The notes under the pieces are model-generated. The model was not told where the DNA came from. It worked only from the letters and a program-made list of their open reading frames with translations, and did not search any database. Position numbers and translations under genes: made by a program. A DNA stretch of 64,000 nucleotides, taken from the NCBI GenBank assembly GCA_013368325.1, contig JAACJK010000226.1, positions 451,301 to 515,300 of the forward strand. The letters run 5' to 3'. Shown here piece by piece: positions 32,091-43,724 of the stretch. The stretch comes from Ephemerocybe angulata (lineage: Eukaryota; Basidiomycota; Agaricomycetes; Agaricales; Psathyrellaceae). Numbering within the stretch: the stretch's first letter is position 1; every line of letters starts with the position of its first letter.

Positions 32091-33004
32091 ATGCTCAGCT
32101 TTACGTCTCTCCAACAGCTCTTCTTGCTCACCCTCGCTCTTCACACATACGCAGCTCCTTTGGTAAGTAACTGTGTTTCCTGTGAACCCCCTATTAACAC
32201 CGACCAGCGACAGGCATTTCATACCCGTGATCTTACTTCGCCTGGCGGCTCTGACGCTTTGGCGCGCCGCGGAAACGGCCCCAGCAGGCCTGAGATGGAT
32301 GATTCATCTTCGATCTCTGAATTGACCCAGCCTGGAAGCAGTATGCACCGGCCGACATTTGAAGAAGCGAGGCCATCTATTGATGCTCAAGTAGCATCAA
32401 CGCAGGTGAGTATAACTGGGCCTTGAACAGGAAATGCCTTGACATCCGCGGTGGCATCTACAGGGTAAGCCAAAGAAGAAGCCGTGGTGGAAAAAAATAT
32501 TCAGCAAGAAGTCGGACAAGAGTTCGGGCAAGAAGTTTACTCCAAGCGTAGTAAGTGCAGGAGGCTGTTTTTCTGGAGAATTGGACAGTGGGCTAATACG
32601 GTGTTCATGTCAGCAGCGGGCTGCGCCGATTAGCAGGGCGAAGGTACGGGTGGTAAATGCTGCAAAGCCTGCGACCGGTCGGAGGTCCGCAGTTCAGCCA
32701 CAGAAAGTGAATCTCTGTTCTTGAAATCGCTAGACCTGTGGACACAGCATTGATCGATTGACCTCCACACAGATCGGAAAGCCTGGACAGAAGCGTCTTG
32801 CAACCAAGAAGGGGCCGGTTTCCGCGCAGGTATGTATGCTGAGAAGCGTAGCTTACAACCGCTCTAACCACGATATACTAGCCGGGAAAGAAACCCAACC
32901 CCCGCCCTGGGATGAAGCCAGTTGTTGCCCGAGGGAAAGCGCAGAGCGTAGGCAAATCAGTTCCCAGGGCGGCCCCGAAGAAGAATGGACCCAAGCGGGC
33001 TTAA
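32091..33004 (+). CDS. Secreted lysine-rich protein of many small exons
   Basis: Starts MLSFTSLQQLFLLTLALHTY with a signal peptide ending near AAP. A Ser-rich acidic part (PEMDDSSSISELTQPGSS) follows, then four short exons of very basic sequence: GKPKKKPWWKKIFSKKSDKS, RAPISRAKVRVVNAAKPATG, IGKPGQKRLATKKGPVSAQ and PGKKPNPRPGMKPVVARGKA, ending PKKNGPKRA at 33004. The introns are 50-70 bases with canonical ends. The product would be an exported cationic protein, perhaps wall- or nucleic-acid-binding (inference). Confidence 0.6.
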
Positions 33005-33623
33005 GGACTGCAGTTGGGGTGTACTTGTGTAGTAATGTGGATGATCGAATGATGTATTGGCCTACTTTTATAAGAACCAGCCCTCAATACCTCGCGTACG
33101 ATATCCATGTGGCTGAGTGTAGCGACTTGGTAGGATCTCCGACGGGCGGCAAAATTAAGCGCCTAGGCGTATGAGAGGAGCTTGGTCAGAGAAACCCTGA
33201 CTATCGGCCTCTCGTTCCATTTGTGATGAATCACAATCTGTTTAAGGTGCATAAGATAAAGGACTCTTTTAGTTGGGAAGCGTAGGTCATAGTTGCCGAA
33301 TAGAAACCATCCCGGAAGGGCGATTCCTGGAGCATCGGATCCTCAAATGGTGTATGGTAGAGAATCTTATACCGACGTCGCTATAATGAAGTAATAATTG
33401 TCATGAGTCATTCCAGATAGAACTCATATGTGATATAATTCAGGCTCTCGACAAAAACGTTCCCGAACCCGTGCCGTTGGCTACTACTAGGCGATATGAA
33501 GACAATTCGGCGTGAGAACATCAGCAGGAGGCCTTGCTACATAAGTAGGACCCTTCAAGTTGTTCCCGAACCACCACCACCTCATACAACAACCTCGCAA
33601 TCGACAAAACCACGACCCGAAGA
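33005..33623. other. Intergenic region
   Basis: No gene seen. The final 90 bases are C/A-rich and unstructured, consistent with the 5' leader of the next gene. Confidence 0.45.
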
Positions 33624-35828
33624 ATGCCCAAGTCGAAACCCACAACCAGCAACAGCGTACCGGATGCCGCAGGATTCGATACCGATTCCAAGTTCATCCT
33701 CCTCGTGGCCCTCAAGGAATATGGCTCGTACTCTGACAAGCTTCTGGCCAAGGCGATATCAACCAAGTACCGGGTTATCAAGACAACCGAAGCACGCGAC
33801 GCCGTCCAGAAACTCTCGACTCCAGGACTCGCCGGCGTCATCGTCACCGACGGCGGAGCAGCCAAACGCAGCGCGGAGGCCGTGCTGAAAAAACTCGCCG
33901 AGTACGCGAAGAGCGGCGGGACCGTCATCGCAGGCTGTGCTTTCAGCAGCTTCGTCAGCGAGGACGAGTTCAGGGCGTTCTTCAGGGCCTTCGGTCTGGC
34001 GTGGAAGCGCGGCGCGTACCATCGGGAGACTTTCTACGTGAACTCGGCGAACGTAGTTGCCAAAGCCAACCCTCTCCTGGCGACTTCCTACAGCATGAAG
34101 GCACTTCAGGTCGACGGAATCTCGCCAAGCATGGCGATATACAAGGAAAACCCGAACGCTACTCGGTTTGGCCAGGCACCCGTGGTCATTACGAAGGTCG
34201 GCTCCGCCAATGGCCGCGTGGGGTACATCGGGGACGTCAACGATGAAGCTCCTTCGGACAAGATCTACCTAGCGATCTTCGAGATGCTGGATGCGTCTAC
34301 TAATGCTCAAGTATCTCCACCACCTAACGCAGTGCCCGAGGAGCCTGTGGTCATGACTATGGCAGACCTGTTTGGTGCTTCGGCGAGGCCCACTCGTGCG
34401 GCACCGTCTGTGGACGCCTCGAAGACGCTCAAGGCCTCTTTCAACATGGCGACACGCTCGATAGCGTTCGGTCCCAACGGTCTGCCTACCTTGATTCTCG
34501 CTGCTCTTAATGGTCCCATTCTCGCGCTAGAAAGGACGTTCAGCCATCAGCTGGCTCGCCTCCGGGAGAAGGCGAACCTTGACATCGTGTGTACACGCGG
34601 AGAACTCGAGCAACGCCTGTGCGCAAACAACTCCATCGGAATCTACATCGTCGATGGCGGGATCCTGAAAGCCGAAAACACAGGCCTTTACCCTCTGCTT
34701 GTCGAGTACGCGGAGGCCGGAGGAGCTGTTGTGTGCGGAGGCTTCTTCCCCTCTCTTCTTAATGAGAACAACTCTGCTGAATTTTTCTTGGCCTTCGGAC
34801 TGACTTGGGTCGCCGGCCCCACGAAGAACGATACGTACGAGATGCTGCCGAGAAGTGAAATCAGGACTCAAAACCCTGCATTGCCCGGCAGGTACAGCAT
34901 GAACGCGCGGGGCCTTCGCGGCCTCACTCTCAATGTTGCTATCTATTGGCCGATCGAAAAGGAAGACGACGACGCCGACGACGAGGAAGAGTGGGATGCG
35001 CCTATCACCTGGGTGAGGATAGGAAAGGGCAGTCTGGGATATGTGGGAGATGTTTCGGGCAAGAAGGAGACAACACCTATCCTGGTGGAACTGCTTGGGC
35101 TCACCAAGCCCCTTGCGCCACCCCCGACGCGTGGATCAAAGAAGTTCTGTATCCTTGTGACTGCACCTGGCCTTGGGCCGGTTGACGTAGAAAAGGAGTA
35201 CGGACCATTGCTGAAGAACATCGAGGAGAAGGTCGAAGTCGTTCGCGGGCTCTCCGTTGAGCGCGTCATCGACTTGATGAGCTCCCCTGACTTGATGGCC
35301 GTCCTTGTGTCCTCAGCGACGATCCTTCAGGCATCCGGCGCCAACGCTTACCTTCGCCTTCGTCTCGTCGAATTCACTCAAGCCGGAGGGACTCTCGTCT
35401 TCCTGGAGGGCTTTACGCGCGAGGTGAATCTTCAAACCTGCCGCGACTTCTTCTTGGACAACTGGGGCCTCGACTGGGTGGCTGGAAGACGGACCTACAC
35501 CGGCAAGGATGTTCGACTCTACGAGAAAAATCCGTTGGTGGTCGCTGGAGCGAAAGGGCTGACGACGAACCCCGGATTGAATGGGGTGGCCACGTTCTCG
35601 TCGACGAGGTCGGAGGATGTGGTGTATGTTCCCGCAGGCTGGAAGGGAGAAGGTGTTGGGACTGGTTTTGCGCAGTGGGATGGGGCGAGGGGTAGGTACT
35701 TTGAGGGACCGGTTCTGTATACAACTGTTGGTAATGAGGCGAAGGGTCGTCTGGGCTTTGTGGGAGGTGTGAAGGACCTGGCCGAGTACGCGAAGTTGGT
35801 GGTTCGCATGGTTCTTTCTGATGCTTGA
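33624..35828 (+). CDS. Protein with three glutamine-amidotransferase-like domains, 734 aa
   Basis: Intronless. The same alpha/beta module is repeated three times, at about residues 20-230, 285-510 and 515-734. Each has a first strand (FILLVALKEYG; TLILAALNGPI; FCILVTAPGLG), a middle block GxxGVIVTDGG or similar, the strand YAKSGGTVIAGCAFSSFV / YAEAGGAVVCGGFFPSL / FTQAGGTLVFLEGF, then FFRAFGLAWKRG-type and GRVGYIGDV-type motifs. This resembles the class I glutamine amidotransferase-like/ThuA fold. The first module has a Cys (GC) after GGTV but no clear His-Glu pair, so catalysis is doubtful. The gene at 44151 has the same three modules behind TPR and CCCH regions. Confidence 0.75.
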   Translation: MPKSKPTTSNSVPDAAGFDTDSKFILLVALKEYGSYSDKLLAKAISTKYRVIKTTEARDAVQKLSTPGLAGVIVTDGGAAKRSAEAVLKKLAEYAKSGGTVIAGCAFSSFVSEDEFRAFFRAFGLAWKRGAYHRETFYVNSANVVAKANPLLATSYSMKALQVDGISPSMAIYKENPNATRFGQAPVVITKVGSANGRVGYIGDVNDEAPSDKIYLAIFEMLDASTNAQVSPPPNAVPEEPVVMTMADLFGASARPTRAAPSVDASKTLKASFNMATRSIAFGPNGLPTLILAALNGPILALERTFSHQLARLREKANLDIVCTRGELEQRLCANNSIGIYIVDGGILKAENTGLYPLLVEYAEAGGAVVCGGFFPSLLNENNSAEFFLAFGLTWVAGPTKNDTYEMLPRSEIRTQNPALPGRYSMNARGLRGLTLNVAIYWPIEKEDDDADDEEEWDAPITWVRIGKGSLGYVGDVSGKKETTPILVELLGLTKPLAPPPTRGSKKFCILVTAPGLGPVDVEKEYGPLLKNIEEKVEVVRGLSVERVIDLMSSPDLMAVLVSSATILQASGANAYLRLRLVEFTQAGGTLVFLEGFTREVNLQTCRDFFLDNWGLDWVAGRRTYTGKDVRLYEKNPLVVAGAKGLTTNPGLNGVATFSSTRSEDVVYVPAGWKGEGVGTGFAQWDGARGRYFEGPVLYTTVGNEAKGRLGFVGGVKDLAEYAKLVVRMVLSDA

Positions 35829-36057
35829 GATGCTTTTCGGTTTCCGCTATAGTAGTTCTGTTCCGTTTCCTTTCATGTTCTGCTGTGCATCGTTCGTCAA
35901 TGTGTATTAGTAGCCCTGACGTCCTTTCGTAGTCAAAATTTCACTGTAACCGCACAAGTCCAAGAGGAAAAGGACTGGTCAGCGACTGGGTCGAATGAAA
36001 TAAGTATATTGCAAGGTTGAGGAATGATAATGCATGAATGAAATAGATACACGGATA

Positions 36058-37406
36058 TTACGACACCTCCTCCATATCCTCGTCGTCATCATCCTCATCT
36101 TCGTCATCGTCGTCCCCGTCCTCCATCTTAAAGTCGCCTGTCATACCCAGAGGTACAGGCACGTCTCCGGAAGAGAACTGTGGCTAGATGAGTAAAGCAC
36201 TCGCAGATGAAAGGACCACGACGCACCGAGGTATCCTTATAGTTGGCCTTGAGCTCCCAAAGGCCGTTGAACTCTCCGCTGCGGTGCAAAAAGGCAATCT
36301 CGCTCATGACTTCCTTGAGATACGCCTCGGGCTGCTGCGTCTTCTCTCTGAGCACCTTGATCGTCCAGCGCTCCTGGTCCCTGAACGCCGCAAACAGCTC
36401 GTCCAGCAGCTGGTTGCGCGGCATGCGGGCGTAGCGCTCGTTCTGGCCCTTCCCAGGCTTGGGCTTGGGCTTGACCATCGTGCCGAAGCCCTTCCCGCCA
36501 ATCCCCACACCCGCGGTGAGACGGTTGATGCGGCCCTGGCCGCCCTGGATCTCCTTCGGGTCCATGTACAGAGTCTTGCGCAGGGGCGTGTTGTACTTTT
36601 TGTGCCGCTCGCGCATCTGGCGGCGGTAGGTCGAGCTGAAGGCGGGGCGCACGTTAACTTCGTGCTTGATGCGGCCGGTGAGGATGACCATGCGGGCACG
36701 GGGGTTGTACGGGGCGTTGGGTTGCGCGTAGGGACGGTCCCGTTGGCGGTTGGCGACGACGATTTGGTTCTCGACGTTGTCGTTCACCATTTCGAGCTCG
36801 TAGATGTCGGGGTCGCTCCCTGTTGTCGGGTTTGTTGCGTACTGGTCGAATGGGGGCCAGTTTGTGATATGTGGGTGGATGAGTGAGGGACCTCTTGGTT
36901 GTTGCGAGGCTAGGGTCTGGCTTTGGCTTGGTGGGAGTGATCCCGGGGGTGTGGGTGCTGCGTGTGCGGGTGACGGGGCGCCTTCCAGCGAGTGGTAGCT
37001 GCCTTCGGTGTTCACTGGATCCTGGTTTGGAGGGAGAAAGAGGACGATTTTGTGCTTTCGGTTAGGGTCGTTCGGTTCTCCTTCGTAGATACGAATGGTC
37101 GCAAGGTGCTTGTCGTCCTCGTCGACCGCTGCCCAGCGCTCCATGAGGAATTTGGGGATCTGGCGGATGAATGACGTTGGAATCAAGGTATTGGTTTAAC
37201 GATTTGTGAATTGGATTTGAGGTTTCGGTTGGAACTGTAAATTCGACTTTACGGTGCTATTGGCCGTTACGAACCTTGACCAGCCACACTTTGCCCTGCC
37301 CTTGTTCCAGCAGCATCTCCTCGTCGGGATCTGGGTGTGTATCCCCCTCCTCTGGCGCGTTCAGTGCGTCCAGAGGCTTCTTCTCGTCTTCTACAATGCC
37401 GTTCAT
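36058..37406 (-). CDS. TFG2: Transcription initiation factor IIF subunit beta (TFIIF beta)
   Basis: RNA polymerase II general factor. Exon 1 from 37406 reads MNGIVEDEKKPLDALNAPEE and ends QGKVWLVK; exon 2 continues IPKFLMERW, together giving the family hallmark. Further marks are DRPYAQPNAPYNPRARMVIL, LTGRIKHEVNVRPAFSSTYR and the winged-helix domain with RNQLLDELFAAFRDQERWTI and QQPEAYLKEVMSEIAFLHRS. The last exon gives an acidic tail rich in Asp/Glu ending EDMEEVS at 36058. Introns lie near 36184-36232 and 37164-37272. A 232-codon frame on the opposite strand is a shadow. Confidence 0.95.
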
Positions 37407-37955
37407 GTTTCCTTTGTAGCGTCTCTATTTTATGTTTTGAGTAACGGCGTGGCAGCAGTGATTGTACGAAAACAAGAGGCGAAACGCAGCCCCAGACCAC
37501 CTTCAGACTTGTTAAACAGTTTAGGGGATAAAATCCCACGATTCAATCACCGACCATTTGATCCGCTTAACCTGACTCGGAGAGCTCTGAAAGACCCATG
37601 TTTCTTGAGAGCTTTTAAGGTCAGATATCTTGATAGACTCGGAAGGATGAGAGGAGGAATGTAAGTGGAAGAGGGTAAGGGATGGGAAAAGGTAGTTTAA
37701 CTTTATGTAATGGTTTGCCAGTTTCAGAAGCCGTCGGCAAATGCCGGATGAGCCGACGAGCTCGGCCTGGGGTGACGCCAGGTTTCGGCGACGGCAGGTT
37801 CGTACAGGACCGCGTTCTTCCCTCATACTATACTATCCAAACCTCGAGCGAAGCGAAGACTCTGAATCAGCCCATCTACTCTGCAATATCTACTCGGCTC
37901 GGCACTATCACCCCACAATTAGACGGCGGAGCACCCCATACGACGAAGAGAAGAA
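37407..37955. other. Divergent intergenic region
   Basis: Lies between the TFIIF beta start and the OPA3-like start, so it should hold both promoters. No specific site could be assigned. Confidence 0.45.
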
Positions 37956-38973
37956 ATGGCGTCAGTAAAGCTTGGAACGCTTTTAATTAGGGTGAGTACG
38001 AGAGCCGCTTCTCGAATATCATATAATTTTTGCCGTTGTGCTCTGTATCTGATTCTGACGTGTCAAGACACTAGCCAAACCTATTGCGACGCAAGTGAAG
38101 GAACGAGCCAGGCAGTACGTTCAATAACGACCCATTTCCAGGTCAAGACCTGACGGATGTTCTTGGCACACTCCAGACATCCAAAATTCCGAGACCTGTG
38201 TATCAACCTCGCCCAGTTCATGTACCGTAGCGAAATCAAGCTACGGACAAACATCCTGGGTGAAGCCGCGCGACCAGCCCATGTTCGCCCACTCTCCGAA
38301 ACGAGGTACCGCGCTCCCAGCTTCGTCTCCGCAACCGAATGACTTAACACAATTTACTGCAATACAGAGCCATAGAACAAGGCGCCAACTTCATCGCTGA
38401 AGGGTTCATGTTCTCTGTCGCTGCAGCCCTCATCCTCGGCGAAACCTACCGAACGTCCCGAAACGAATCCAAGCGACGCGATACTATAAACGACAAAATC
38501 GAAGACCTCGGCGAAGGAATGTCAGATCTTAAAGCTCGCATGGACGCACTGGTGGACAAGTGGGAGGAGGAGAGGCAAAGGTGCGTAATACAAACCCACC
38601 CTTCCACCTCACATCGTACCGAGGGGACTCGGGGGAAGAGCCAAACCCTAACCATATTATTCGTTCATTCTAACAGAAACGACGAACTCGCACGAATACT
38701 GGAGCGCGTAGTAGAGATTGGGCTACGGGGCGGTTGGGCCGAATTCGAAGGGACACCACTCCAGCTCCCCCGCGTCCAGCTCACCTCCCTTCACCCACCC
38801 TCGTCGCTATCCCCTGGTACTTCATTGGACCCGGATCTTCCGAGAGGTTCGGAAATTCACTCAATATCTGATTTACCCCCTCATGATACCAAAATAGAGG
38901 TAGAAGCGGAGGGAGGGCAGCCGAAGGGTGAGGGCGAGGGGAAGGATAAGGGGTCTTCTGATTCGTCGCCATA
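37956..38973 (+). CDS. OPA3-like protein
   Basis: OPA3 proteins are mitochondrial membrane-associated proteins. Exon 1 is MASVKLGTLLIR. Small exon 2 gives TLAKPIATQVKERARQ and exon 3 gives HPKFRDLCINLAQFMYRSEI, ending near PLSETR. Exon 4 has AIEQGANFIAEGFMFSVAAA and LILGETYR, the hydrophobic OPA3 core, then a coiled coil (NDKIEDLGEGMSDLKARMDA). After one more intron (about 38581-38676) a non-conserved acidic tail runs to 38973. The N-terminus is the usual mitochondrial-type amphipathic start. Confidence 0.88.
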
Positions 38974-39857
38974 GGCGCGGGTTGAGGCTGATGATGTTCG
39001 GACAAGTGATGCTTTGTTTTTTTGGAACTTTAGACTTTACTCACAACTCAACACCCTAATATACGATGGACCACGACTCCAGAACGTTGAAAACCGAATG
39101 CACAGGACCAGAGGATCAGGATTCCAATACTCACCTACCTCCGTACCATTCGCAACTCTAAACACACACACACAGACACATCCACACCCACAATCCTTGG
39201 CAACTCTGGTTCCGTCGCATATCTAAATCTGGCTCCAGGTCTCCGGGTCCCATCCCCCTTCAGTTCCGTCCATTTTGTTGAAAGCCCTTCGACTACAATG
39301 ACTATCTACGGGACAGGTTAGCAACAGCATGTCATGAACTGCCGTGCATTTTTGGTGACGAAGGCTGTACTTCTGTGCTCCCAGAGTTAAACGGCTATGT
39401 CGTATCTGAACGCACTAAGATAATCGGGCGCAGTTGATCTTCCTTGGTAAAGATAGGCGCGGGCGCTTATTCTAGCGCTTCCAGCGAATTGAAAGCATCA
39501 AGCGCTAGGCACTTGGTATGGCCTCTAATAGTTGGCGCCATTCACTCCCAGGTTGGATTATGGATACTACCTGGTAGCAAGTGAACTGGACCTTTCTGAG
39601 TGCTCGAGTCATCCACGTTGCCAACCTATCTTGAGGCTTCTTTTTTGTACGTACTCTCAGGAAATTAAAGTCTAATGGACTTTCCTGAGAACTCCTCTAA
39701 TGCGAGCCAACGCACGCGTCACCCTGTTTGCCTTAACCTCTCCTCGACCTATATCCCAGCGTTCCCGAGTACTCAGGTAGGGTTTCCTCCCAAGCCTCTG
39801 ATCCATTGCAAAACTATGTTCTGACTTCTAACTAGGCCATCGAAAGTCATCTTCACC
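38974..39857. other. Intergenic region
   Basis: Contains a short CA repeat near 39161-39190. No gene seen. Confidence 0.5.
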
Positions 39858-40886
39858 ATGGTTGACTCAACCCTCTTACAGCACGGTCTTTACATTCCTT
39901 CGGGATTCCGATGTTTCCCATTGCCTACCAAGGTAGACAGTGGGAAACTCTGTGTTCAGTGGAATGGGCAGCAACCCGCCCAGCTGCCAATAGCTGAGCC
40001 GGTTCCTGCCAGCACAACCACTCTGCAGATAGACTCACCGTACACATATGAGTACAAAGTAAACAACAACCACGCCGCCCCCATCGTTTCTCTCACCTCG
40101 CATGACGACACAGTGTGGGTGTCGCCTTCCCATGGCGCCTCCCCCAGCATCTACACCAGCGACTCGCCAGCATATAAAGCCTTCCTCAAGACGGGCCCCG
40201 TTCAGCGTTTGAGCCTTTTGAGCCAGCTTCCTCCCAAGTTCCCGCCTTACGCAGACTCAATCCTCGCAGAGCTTTGGCCATCCACGCTCTCGAATTTCAT
40301 CCCTCAAGACAAAATCCCGGCGGCAGGACCGCTCAAGATGCTCCAAGAGCTCATTTCCTCCTCATCAGCCATTCATCGCAACCAGGACAAAATGCCGTCT
40401 ATGTTCGCGTATGCCCACGCAAGCTACAGGGCCAACTCAACTTCTGAACCAGAAGGCAAGATACCGCCAAGCTTCTGGTCGCCAGAAGACGGTGTTAGAA
40501 CCATAATTCGTTTCGGCGTTTCCTCTGCGAGGGCGAAGCACAAGCCCCGTGGAATCGGACGTGTCGTACGGGGACACCGTACCCATATGGCCTGGGGTGG
40601 GGCTTTTTCTAATGGGACCAAGCCTCCCCAGGTAGAGAACTGGCTGCATGGCCAGTGTGCGGAGCTGCAGGCCATCCCGGCCGTCGTCGAATGGTGCGAA
40701 CGCCTCGGGCTGGAGGATGTGGTTATCTATTCTCTGGCAATGCGAAGGTCGGGGCAGGAGGTGGTAGCGATGTGTCGAAACTGCTCGGCATACAGGTCTA
40801 TGATATTGAGCAAGCACCCCAGTTGGAAGGTGGTCGATGCGGCGACCGGGAAAGCCTTCTCGAACGACGATGATGCTTGCACTTGA
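39858..40886 (+). CDS. Deaminase-fold protein, copy 1 (342 aa)
   Basis: Single frame. The C-terminal third has WLHGQCAELQAIPAVVEWCE, with Cys267-Ala-Glu269 as a [H/C]AE zinc/proton-shuttle motif. Then comes strand VVIYSLAM and VVAMCRNCSAYR with Cys306-x-x-Cys309, the second zinc site. Order and spacing fit the nucleoside/nucleic-acid deaminase fold, in the style of YwqJ-like deaminases, which have been reported in some basidiomycetes (established knowledge, recalled). The N-terminal 200 residues are non-conserved and Pro/Ser-rich. No signal peptide. Substrate unknown. First of a tandem set with 41478 and 42563. Confidence 0.6.
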   Translation: MVDSTLLQHGLYIPSGFRCFPLPTKVDSGKLCVQWNGQQPAQLPIAEPVPASTTTLQIDSPYTYEYKVNNNHAAPIVSLTSHDDTVWVSPSHGASPSIYTSDSPAYKAFLKTGPVQRLSLLSQLPPKFPPYADSILAELWPSTLSNFIPQDKIPAAGPLKMLQELISSSSAIHRNQDKMPSMFAYAHASYRANSTSEPEGKIPPSFWSPEDGVRTIIRFGVSSARAKHKPRGIGRVVRGHRTHMAWGGAFSNGTKPPQVENWLHGQCAELQAIPAVVEWCERLGLEDVVIYSLAMRRSGQEVVAMCRNCSAYRSMILSKHPSWKVVDAATGKAFSNDDDACT

Positions 40887-41477
40887 ACCGGGCGAATGGT
40901 GACTCGTGTATACTCTAGGCCAACTGGAGGTAGCTGATTGTCATTACGGAGCTTATCTTGAATGTATGTAAATGTACGCCAGCTCTCCTAGGGTTCTTAT
41001 AGCTTGTTTTATCCCCACTGGAACTTGAAACGATCAGCGCTTATAAGTTAGTCGCGGTACCCGATCTTCAGTTGGCGCCCACTGGAAATGCCGAGCTGGG
41101 TTTGGCAGAGCAGTCCCAGAGCTCCTGGCTCTTCTCCAACATCGTCTCGTTCGATTTCGACTCTGATATGGCCCACTGTTGGCAGTGCTCCGGGGCCCTT
41201 CTGTCGCTCCTCCTTCTACTCTCCCGGTTATGACTTGGATGTCAAGCCTTTTGAACGGTCGTAGACTGCGCTTAGGCTGCGGAACCGGCTTCGAGAGGGT
41301 AGAACTTCTTGACTCGGATCTGGCTCGTTCGATGCTTCTGTGAAAGCAAAGCTCGATTTGGATGCCACGCAACACATTTAAAGACGTACCACCCGCTAGT
41401 GAAGGTTGCGCACACCTTTTCCCTTACTTTCACCCCTTCCCACCGGTGAAATCCTCTCCACTAGCTCAATCCCTCTC

Positions 41478-41893
41478 AACGATGTTCAGCGAGGAGGTGA
41501 GTAACTCTGGATCATATCTATCCGCCTCATATCTAACTGTGGATCTTTGATGGATAGACTACCAGATACTTTCATAATGGTTCGGCGCCGCTTTCTCAGC
41601 TTTCCCCCTCAACGGGGTCCCAAAGTCACTCAGCCCTCCACTTTGTGGATGGCGGGGAGCCTTGGGACTCACGTCGAGGCGGAAAGCAACACACAGAATC
41701 ACCCCAAGACACCCTACCCGTGTGCAAGAATTGCATTGCTTATATTAAAACTCGAGTTTTGGCGAACAATCCGAGTTGGGTAGTGGTTGATGTTAGCAGA
41801 GGAGTATGCTTCACCATCTATGGACAAGCGCCAATGGGCAGCGTGGGACAGCATCGAGGATCCACAGCCTCCGGGGAGGGGTTCATGGACTGA
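41478..41893 (+). pseudogene. Gutted deaminase-fold copy
   Basis: A start like that of the 42563 gene, ATGTTCAGCGAGGAG with a following GTGAGT, is followed by coding-like GGEPWDSRRGG. Sequence then jumps to CKNCIAYIKTRVLANNPSW and VVVDVSRGVCF, the very C-terminal part of the domain. The whole middle, including the CAE motif, is missing, and the frame shifts between the parts. Upstream DNA (around 41333) is nearly the same as that before the next copy (around 42453), so this is a product of local segmental duplication. Confidence 0.6.
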
Positions 41894-42562
41894 GGTTCTG
41901 AAGGAGGCGTAACTGTACGTTCATATCCGACTAGTTGTTTGTCTGTTGGTTCGAACTTCTTGTGTTTGCCCTTCGTATCATTTTGTGCATATGTAGTCCT
42001 CTCGGGGTTGAACGTTGAATGTTGAGCGTTGAACGTTGAATTTCAAAATGTAATGGTAAACAGTGTACACAAGGACTGTAAACGTGCTGGTCTTTCAAGT
42101 TATCGACTGATCTCTCCCTTCGAATACCGACCGGGTCCGTGTGGTCCGAGTCTTGTCGTCCGGCAAAGGTCAAATAATGGCTATTCTTTGGACCTTTTCT
42201 CAGTTGACTGTGAGCCTGAGCAACACAGTGATCGAGGTTTGGGGCTAGTTCACTGTCCATAAGCGCGCATTAGCGCCGGTGGATTCAAGTTCCCTTCAGA
42301 CGCTGATTTGACCTGCTACCAACGCCGGGCCCTCCGACCGCTCCTGATACTATTCCCTGAACCATGGTATGCATTTCTAGAATTCTGAAAGAGGTCGTGG
42401 ACTGCGCTTGTACTGCGCAGCGGGCTCCTGAGAGTAGAATTCCTACCCCGATGCTTCTGTGAAAGCATTGCTCGATTTGGATGGCCGGGTCAGCTCTTCG
42501 ATTGCGAGGGATGGAAGGAAGCTTTAATCACGTTCGCTAGCCCTGAAGAGTTTCGACGACCG
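41894..42562. other. Spacer between deaminase copies with duplicated upstream segment
   Basis: Holds short tandem words of the type GTTGAACGTTGAATGTTGAG at 42007-42040 and a copy of the sequence that also precedes the gutted copy (GCTTCTGTGAAAGCA at about 41333 and 42453). Confidence 0.5.
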
Positions 42563-43724
42563 ATGGATCCCTCTTCCTTCTTCCAATCCCTCTCTACTGG
42601 ATTCAACAATGAGGTAGGCATGATGATCCATCTTTCAGCAGCTCACTGACGAGGTTCAATGCTATCAGACTGCAGGCCCGGGTTCCATTCCTGATTGGTC
42701 GACGGCGACGGTGCAAGATACCCAACTCTCCCCCTCAACGGTATCTCAAGGTCACTCAGCCCTCCACTCGGTGGATGGCGGGGAACCTTGGGATCTACGT
42801 CGAGGCGGAGGTACTCACCCCCAAAACGCAGGGTTTGTGGCTGCACAAGGAGTCGACGGACTGTCCGTCTGGTCGTTCCTTGCTCAGCCACCGCACTCAA
42901 GCATGCCCTCAGGCTCATACAGCGCCGGGTTTAGCTGGCCGGGTCAAGTCCCCCATTCTTATGCCAACCCAATGTGCGCAATCCCGACTGTGGGTCTTCA
43001 ACCCCCTTCGCCCGGAACCATCGATCGCATGGCCCTTTTTCAACAGCATCTCCCAGATGATTTTCCACCCCACCAAGATTCCATGCTGGCTGAACTCTTC
43101 CCAAACCTCCTTTCCCAGTCATTTCCATCCTCATTCATATCCAGGTTTAACCCCCTCATCTTGGTCAATATGCTGCGCTGTGAATCCCTAGCCCTGCACA
43201 GCTGGGCCCCAGAGGACTCGGGGCCGACGCCTACGGTGTTCTCATACGCTGCAACGGTCTCTCATTACCCCCTGAACATTACACGATTCGGTGTTTCCGC
43301 CCCTCGCCAAACCAATGTGGGCAATGGGTCGACTGGAGCGCCTGGGTTAGGTGACGCCGTCCGAGCCTACCGAATCCGGAGATGGAATGCAGGAGGGGCA
43401 TCCGTGGCTCCCCAACCCATTTACGAGCCCTGGAAGCATGGAAACTGCGCTGAGATGCAGTCAATTCCACCAGTAGTTGAGTGGTGTGAGAGTCACGGAC
43501 CAGAAAATGTGGTTATCTTCTCGTTGGCGATGCACAAATCGGGGAAGAAGATGCCGACCTGCGCCAATTGCATTACTTACATCTATGGTCGCGTCCTGAA
43601 GAGCAATCCGAGTTGGGTGGTGGTTGATGCTTCGACGGGAATGGGGTTTACGAGTCGTGGTGCCATGCTGCCTGGTATTTGGCCACAGTATTGGCTTGGA
43701 TCCCAAGCTGCTGGGGGTAGGTGA
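42563..43724 (+). CDS. Deaminase-fold protein, copy 2 (about 368 aa)
   Basis: Exon 1 (42563-42613) encodes 17 residues; the intron is 42614-42668 and exon 2 opens TAGPGSIPDWS. The motifs match copy 1: HGNCAEMQSIPPVVEWCE with Cys277-Ala-Glu279, VVIFSLAM, and MPTCANCITYIYGRV with Cys315 and Cys318, then SNPSWVVVDAST. The N-terminal half is Pro/Ser-rich and diverged from copy 1, so only the C-terminal zinc domain is under visible constraint. Intact frame; no signal peptide. Confidence 0.62.

Noticed and set aside
36188..36886. 232-codon + strand frame
   Set aside because: Exact antisense of the TFIIF beta coding exon.
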